In this document: positions 13,107 to 15,094 of the stretch, piece after piece
How the letters are laid out: each line of letters begins with the position of its first letter
Position numbering within the stretch: position 1 is the stretch's first letter
Source of the DNA: Pseudopedobacter sp045629485
Lineage (GTDB): Bacteria; Bacteroidota; Bacteroidia; Sphingobacteriales; Sphingobacteriaceae
Assembly: GCA_045629485.1 (NCBI GenBank)
Contig: JAZQRF010000331.1
Location: 1 to 15,094 of the forward strand
Direction of reading: 5' to 3'
DNA length: 15,094 nt
Program-made: the position numbers and the translations under genes
Notes under the pieces: model-generated
Databases searched by the model: none
Seen by the model: the letters and a program-made list of their open reading frames with translations, nothing else
What the model was told of the DNA's origin: nothing

Positions 13107-14057
13107 ATGAAAAATGCTTTGTTAACTTCAATCATTTGCCTCTTCCTATTTTCATCTTGTTCAAAAAACAACGATTCGAATAACCCCACTTCAGATCTTA
13201 AAGGAACTATATATTATAAGTGGACAACCGAAGGGATTTTAAAAGTATCTTTTCCTTCAGCTACGGGGGGGTCTTTTATACAGGATTATACCAAATTAAA
13301 CAGTTTTGATATTTCAAGAGACGGGCAATACCGTCTTACTGCAGTAAATGTCGCTACGTTAGGTAACGACAATGTACAATTTACCCTAAGCAATAATACA
13401 ACTGGAGACATCGTCAACCAATTCACCTATCAGAGCCCGGCAAGGAACCGTTTCGTTAAGGGACAATTGTCACCTGATCATACCATGATTTTGGTCGAAT
13501 CGAATGATCAGGCTGATGGCATTGCCATATTAAAAACAAATGGAGAGCTCTTGTACACTATCCATGGTTTAGGAGGAGTACCTTTCGATATTCATGATAT
13601 GAAAATGTGGCTACCGAATAATGAACTACTGCTCACTCATGGGAAAAATATCGTTCGTTTAACACCACCGTACAATACAGGTACATTAGTGAAACAAATG
13701 GATTTTGAAGATTGGGGACACCTCTCCGTAAACCAGCAGGGTACAAAACTGGCGGTGCGTATTGGCAACCATATCCATATGCTGGATATAGATGGGAATA
13801 ACTTAAAACAAGTGACAACCAGCGACTTTAAAGAGGGCTGGCCAGTATTCTCACCAGACGGGAAATACCTGATGGTTGGCAGCAATTACAGGCAAAGCTC
13901 TATAATGGGCCATTCATGGGATATGAAAATTGTTCCTGCAAATGGAGAGCAGTACAATGTAGACCCTTTTGCTCCTAATTCTCCGGGTGTAATTCCGGTG
14001 ATTTGGAACGGGCAGGATGATATAGTATCTGGAAGCGGGCAGGTTGTTTGGAAATAG
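13107..14057 (+). CDS. Lipoprotein with TolB-like beta-propeller repeats, function unknown
   Basis: 316 residues. The signal peptide MKNALLTSIICLFLF leads to the lipobox FSSC (Cys18), and a Ser/Asn-rich linker (SKNNDSNNPTSD) follows, as in Bacteroidota surface or periplasmic lipoproteins. The rest is all-beta with at least four PD40/WD-like blades: FDISRDGQYRLTA (about 67-79), QLSPDHTMILVES (about 119-131), LSVNQQGTKLAVRI (about 206-219) and PVFSPDGKYLMVGS (about 246-259). The family folds as a beta-propeller and usually binds proteins or sugars; no enzymatic motif is visible. It is probably a single-gene unit: no partner lies close, and the next gene starts 147 bp on. Confidence 0.85.
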   Translation: MKNALLTSIICLFLFSSCSKNNDSNNPTSDLKGTIYYKWTTEGILKVSFPSATGGSFIQDYTKLNSFDISRDGQYRLTAVNVATLGNDNVQFTLSNNTTGDIVNQFTYQSPARNRFVKGQLSPDHTMILVESNDQADGIAILKTNGELLYTIHGLGGVPFDIHDMKMWLPNNELLLTHGKNIVRLTPPYNTGTLVKQMDFEDWGHLSVNQQGTKLAVRIGNHIHMLDIDGNNLKQVTTSDFKEGWPVFSPDGKYLMVGSNYRQSSIMGHSWDMKIVPANGEQYNVDPFAPNSPGVIPVIWNGQDDIVSGSGQVVWK

Positions 14058-14204
14058 GCCTTGCCTCGGCTTCGTATTAAGATCACTTATTACATATTCT
14101 ATGAAATTGGCTACTTTACTGATAGGTAAGATTTTAATGCGGTATAAAGATAATGTACAAGCTGATTTTGTTTTGATCCTGGGGATTTAATAAGCTGAAG
14201 TAAA

Positions 14205-14585
14205 ATGGCCAAACATATCCTTGATTTCTTCTTTACATTATTGCATCTGTTTATCATAGGGTTTAATTTATTGGGATGGATCTGGCCTGCTACCCGTAAA
14301 CTTCACTTTGTGGTTGTATTACTTACAGCGGGTTCATGGCTAATTTTAGGAATATGGTATGGCCTGGGCTATTGCCCAATTACCGACTGGCAATGGCAAA
14401 TCAAAGAGCAACTGGGCGAAACCAATCTGCCTAACTCTTTTATAAAATACTATGCAGATAAATGGAGTGGCAGGGACATCTCTTCTGATTTTATTGATGC
14501 AGTGACCGTAATAAGTTTCGCCTTAGCTGCATTTTTATCTGTTTATGTTAACTTCATCAGGAGGCAGAGATTTCAACAGACTTAA
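14205..14585 (+). CDS. DUF2784-type inner-membrane protein
   Basis: 126 residues with three hydrophobic segments (about 5-27, 34-55 and 97-118), ending in a basic tail (FIRRQRFQQT) that should stay in the cytoplasm. Between the second and third segments is the DUF2784 hallmark: GYCPITDWQW (55-64) followed by GETNLPNSFIKYY (71-83). The function of the family is unknown; the conserved Cys and the Trp/Asp cluster suggest a ligand or metal site at the membrane face, which is inference. The ATG at 14205 gives the family's usual length. I see no terminator before or after it and no strong promoter in 14058-14204. Confidence 0.85.
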   Translation: MAKHILDFFFTLLHLFIIGFNLLGWIWPATRKLHFVVVLLTAGSWLILGIWYGLGYCPITDWQWQIKEQLGETNLPNSFIKYYADKWSGRDISSDFIDAVTVISFALAAFLSVYVNFIRRQRFQQT

Positions 14586-14704
14586 ACTAGTAGGCCAAAG
14601 CCACCCTGCAAAATTGTTTTAAGTTTCTCTTCTATAGGAATAAGTATTTATAAAATTTGTTTATTTGTTGAAATTCAGGATCAATTATTATCAAATTCAA
14701 TACT

Positions 14705-15094
14705 ATGCCTACACCAGTTTCAGAATGTTTGTATTGCCAAAACAACGATACATTAAAGAGTTTAATGATTAAAATAGCAGATTTGGAGGTGTCTCAGCTG
14801 TTTTTGTTTAAAGAACAATCTCATCCCGGGCGTTGTAATGTAGTTTACAAAGATCATGGTGTAGAATTCCATGAATTGAGCGATGACCAACGCAATGCTT
14901 TTATGAGAGATGTAGCTAAGGCAGGCAAAGCCATTGCAGCTGCTTTTAATCCGGATAAAATAAATTATGGTGCTTATGCAGATACCATTTCGCATTTACA
15001 TTTTCACGTAGTACCTAAATACAAAGAGGGATATGGCTTTGGTGGCGTGTTTGAGATGAACCCGCAAAAGGTTAAATTACCAGATGAAGAATAC
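14705..15094 (+). CDS. HIT (histidine triad) family nucleotide-binding protein, C-terminus cut by window edge
   Basis: 130 codons from the ATG at 14705 run open to the right edge. The histidine triad is SHLHFHVVP with His97, His99 and His101, the last two expected to act on the alpha-phosphate of a nucleotide substrate. The N-terminal CLYC pair (Cys8, Cys11), probably with His51 and His97, resembles the zinc site of bacterial Hit proteins; the zinc assignment is inference. SHPGRCNVVYKDH (39-51) is the usual second strand region, and FHELSDDQ begins the following helix. HIT proteins hydrolyse AMP or ADP conjugates or dinucleoside polyphosphates, and the exact substrate cannot be read here. The start is preferred because it brings CxxC to its normal place near residue 8. 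Most of the conserved core is present, so few residues are missing. Confidence 0.9.
   Translation, partial: MPTPVSECLYCQNNDTLKSLMIKIADLEVSQLFLFKEQSHPGRCNVVYKDHGVEFHELSDDQRNAFMRDVAKAGKAIAAAFNPDKINYGAYADTISHLHFHVVPKYKEGYGFGGVFEMNPQKVKLPDEEY

Noticed and set aside
14101..14190. 29-residue ORF (MKLATLLIGKILMRYKDN...) between the beta-propeller gene and the DUF2784 gene
   Set aside because: Too short, no promoter or family similarity, within chance expectation. It might be a decayed fragment, but nothing supports that.

Overview
The window reads as ordinary chromosomal sequence from a Bacteroidota bacterium, most likely of the Sphingobacteriaceae (Pedobacter-like). The reasons are low-to-moderate GC, promoters of the Bacteroidota type (TTTG, then about 20 nt, then TAnnTTTG) in front of several genes, no clear Shine-Dalgarno sequences at most starts, lipoprotein signal peptides, and the protein families present. 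Genus-level placement is inference. I see no phage genes, insertion sequence, CRISPR array, toxin-antitoxin pair or secondary-metabolite cluster.

Layout, left to right. (1) 1-869, minus: the N-terminal nine-tenths of a fermentative D-lactate dehydrogenase, running off the left edge. (2) 982-6165, minus: a methionine/one-carbon unit. A promoter leads directly into a SAM-I (S-box) riboswitch, then a structured leader, metH (B12-dependent methionine synthase), a 48-codon ORF that looks like the tail of a four-helix-bundle protein, metF (methylene-THF reductase) and a strong terminator. MetF supplies methyl-THF to MetH, and the riboswitch would shut both down when SAM is plentiful. (3) 6150-6685, plus: a small membrane protein with a PH-like domain, read from a promoter that overlaps the metH promoter. 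(4) 6682-8117, minus: murQ (MurNAc-6-phosphate etherase, wall recycling) and an unrecognised acidic 188-residue protein in the same operon. The stop codon of the latter overlaps that of the PH-like gene. (5) 8190-9858, plus: an S41 C-terminal processing protease, ending at a bidirectional terminator. (6) 9968-12566, minus: a tiny lipoprotein, der and era, the last two being ribosome-assembly GTPases. (7) 12526-12883, plus: initiator tRNA-Met and tRNA-Glu, divergent from era, with a terminator-like hairpin between them and a strong terminator after them. (8) 13107-15094, plus: a TolB-like beta-propeller lipoprotein, a DUF2784 membrane protein and the start of a HIT-family protein cut by the right edge.

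I found no convincing new system. The points most worth a second look are the strand-exchange architecture of the metH riboswitch leader, the imperfect low-complexity hairpin in that leader, the gene remnant between metH and metF, the terminator-like hairpin abutting tRNA-Glu, and two genes (6212 and 8239) whose apparent upstream TTG start codons are really part of promoter -7 boxes. No database search or folding program was run. All family calls are from reading the sequence.
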